Source of the DNA: CAZXCQ01 sp964639275
Lineage (GTDB): Bacteria > Desulfobacterota > DSM-4660 > Desulfatiglandales > Desulfatiglandaceae
Direction of reading: 5' to 3'
DNA: 6,548 nucleotides
NCBI GenBank assembly: GCA_964639275.1
Contig: CAZXCQ010000321.1
Location: forward strand, 1-6,548
Made by a program: the position numbers and the translations under genes. Positions 6,391-6,548 of the stretch are shown here, piece by piece. The notes under the pieces were generated by a model that was not told where the DNA came from, did not search any database, and worked only from the letters and a program-made list of their open reading frames with translations. Position 1 is the stretch's first letter. Every line of letters starts with the position of its first letter.

Positions 6391-6466
6391 GAGAGTTTTC
6401 CCATGGACAAACCTCTCAAAATGTGTCTACCCAACTCCTGACAGAACCTTTGTTTCTGTTGGGAGT
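6391..6466. repeat. Two consecutive inverted repeats at the right edge
   Basis: First, GAGAGTTT (6391-6398) pairs with AAA-C-CTCTC (6409-6417) with one bulged C, the loop enclosing CCATGG. Second, 6434-6446 pairs with 6454-6466 in a 13-bp stem (ACTCC ... GGAGT outside, ACAGAA/TTCTGT inside, two G-U wobbles) with a 7-nt loop. No T-run follows on either strand. It could be a structured RNA, an insertion-sequence end or another dispersed element. Confidence 0.45.
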
Positions 6467-6548
6467 AAAACCTTCATGATAATTTTCAACTTCCCCCTGA
6501 TTCTATTTACTTTTCCCGTGCTGTAATCGACACCTGCTTCGGATGCTT

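Larger units (their letters stand above)
6172..6548. other. Repeat-rich intergenic region to the right edge
   Basis: 377 bases with no supportable gene on either strand. In order: an AT-rich stretch with a promoter-like pair (6190-6217), a 7-bp hairpin (6238-6256), a 7-nt tandem array (6276-6310), a 7-8-nt TGAACC array (6325-6383) and two hairpins (6391-6417 and 6434-6466). The longest frame open to the edge is only 39 codons on the minus strand. Confidence 0.7.

Noticed and set aside
6427..6546. 39-codon minus-strand frame open to the right edge (ends TAG 6429-6427), possible 3' end of a gene
   Set aside because: Short, no recognisable family motif, and it runs through the 13-bp hairpin; cannot be supported without sequence to the right.
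6420..6548. Insertion-sequence end suggested by the GTGTCTACCC motif
   Set aside because: No transposase fragment, no target-site duplication and no matching partner repeat inside the window.

Overview
The window looks like a piece of a draft or metagenome-assembled genome of a moderately GC-rich, Gram-negative-type bacterium. The style of the DnaE paralogue, the fatty-acyl-CoA-ligase-like gene and the dispersed intergenic repeats recall Desulfobacterota (former Deltaproteobacteria). That placement is inference from memory of such genomes; no search was run.

Layout. (1) Bases 2-2395, + strand: the C-terminal ~797 residues of a DNA polymerase III alpha subunit. It is a short form ending just after the OB fold, and its PHP domain lies off the left edge. 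(2) Bases 2409-4079, - strand: a complete 556-aa AMP-forming acyl-CoA synthetase, convergent with the polymerase and separated from it by 13 bases. (3) Bases 4080-4743: noncoding, 664 bases. It holds the synthetase RBS, a dispersed palindromic element, a near-consensus sigma-70 promoter pointing right, exactly 100 Ns (a scaffold gap, so real distance and content are unknown), a second palindromic/short-period repeat, and a strong hairpin before the next gene. (4) Bases 4744-6171, + strand: a complete 475-aa, 14-TM major facilitator exporter of the DHA2 (EmrB/QacA) type. (5) Bases 6172-6548: noncoding, 377 bases, with a promoter-like pair, a small hairpin, two short-period tandem arrays (a 7-nt GCAAC array and a 7-8-nt TGAACC array) and two further hairpins at the right edge.

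The three genes do not form an operon and share no obvious pathway: replication or translesion polymerase, fatty/carboxylic acid activation, and drug or metabolite efflux. The exporter may not be a true neighbour of the other two, because the N gap lies between them. I see no convincing new multi-gene system. The most unusual material is the set of degenerate 7-9-nt-period repeats in the noncoding DNA, one of which appears to supply the last codons and stop codon of the synthetase gene, together with the divergent features of the polymerase.
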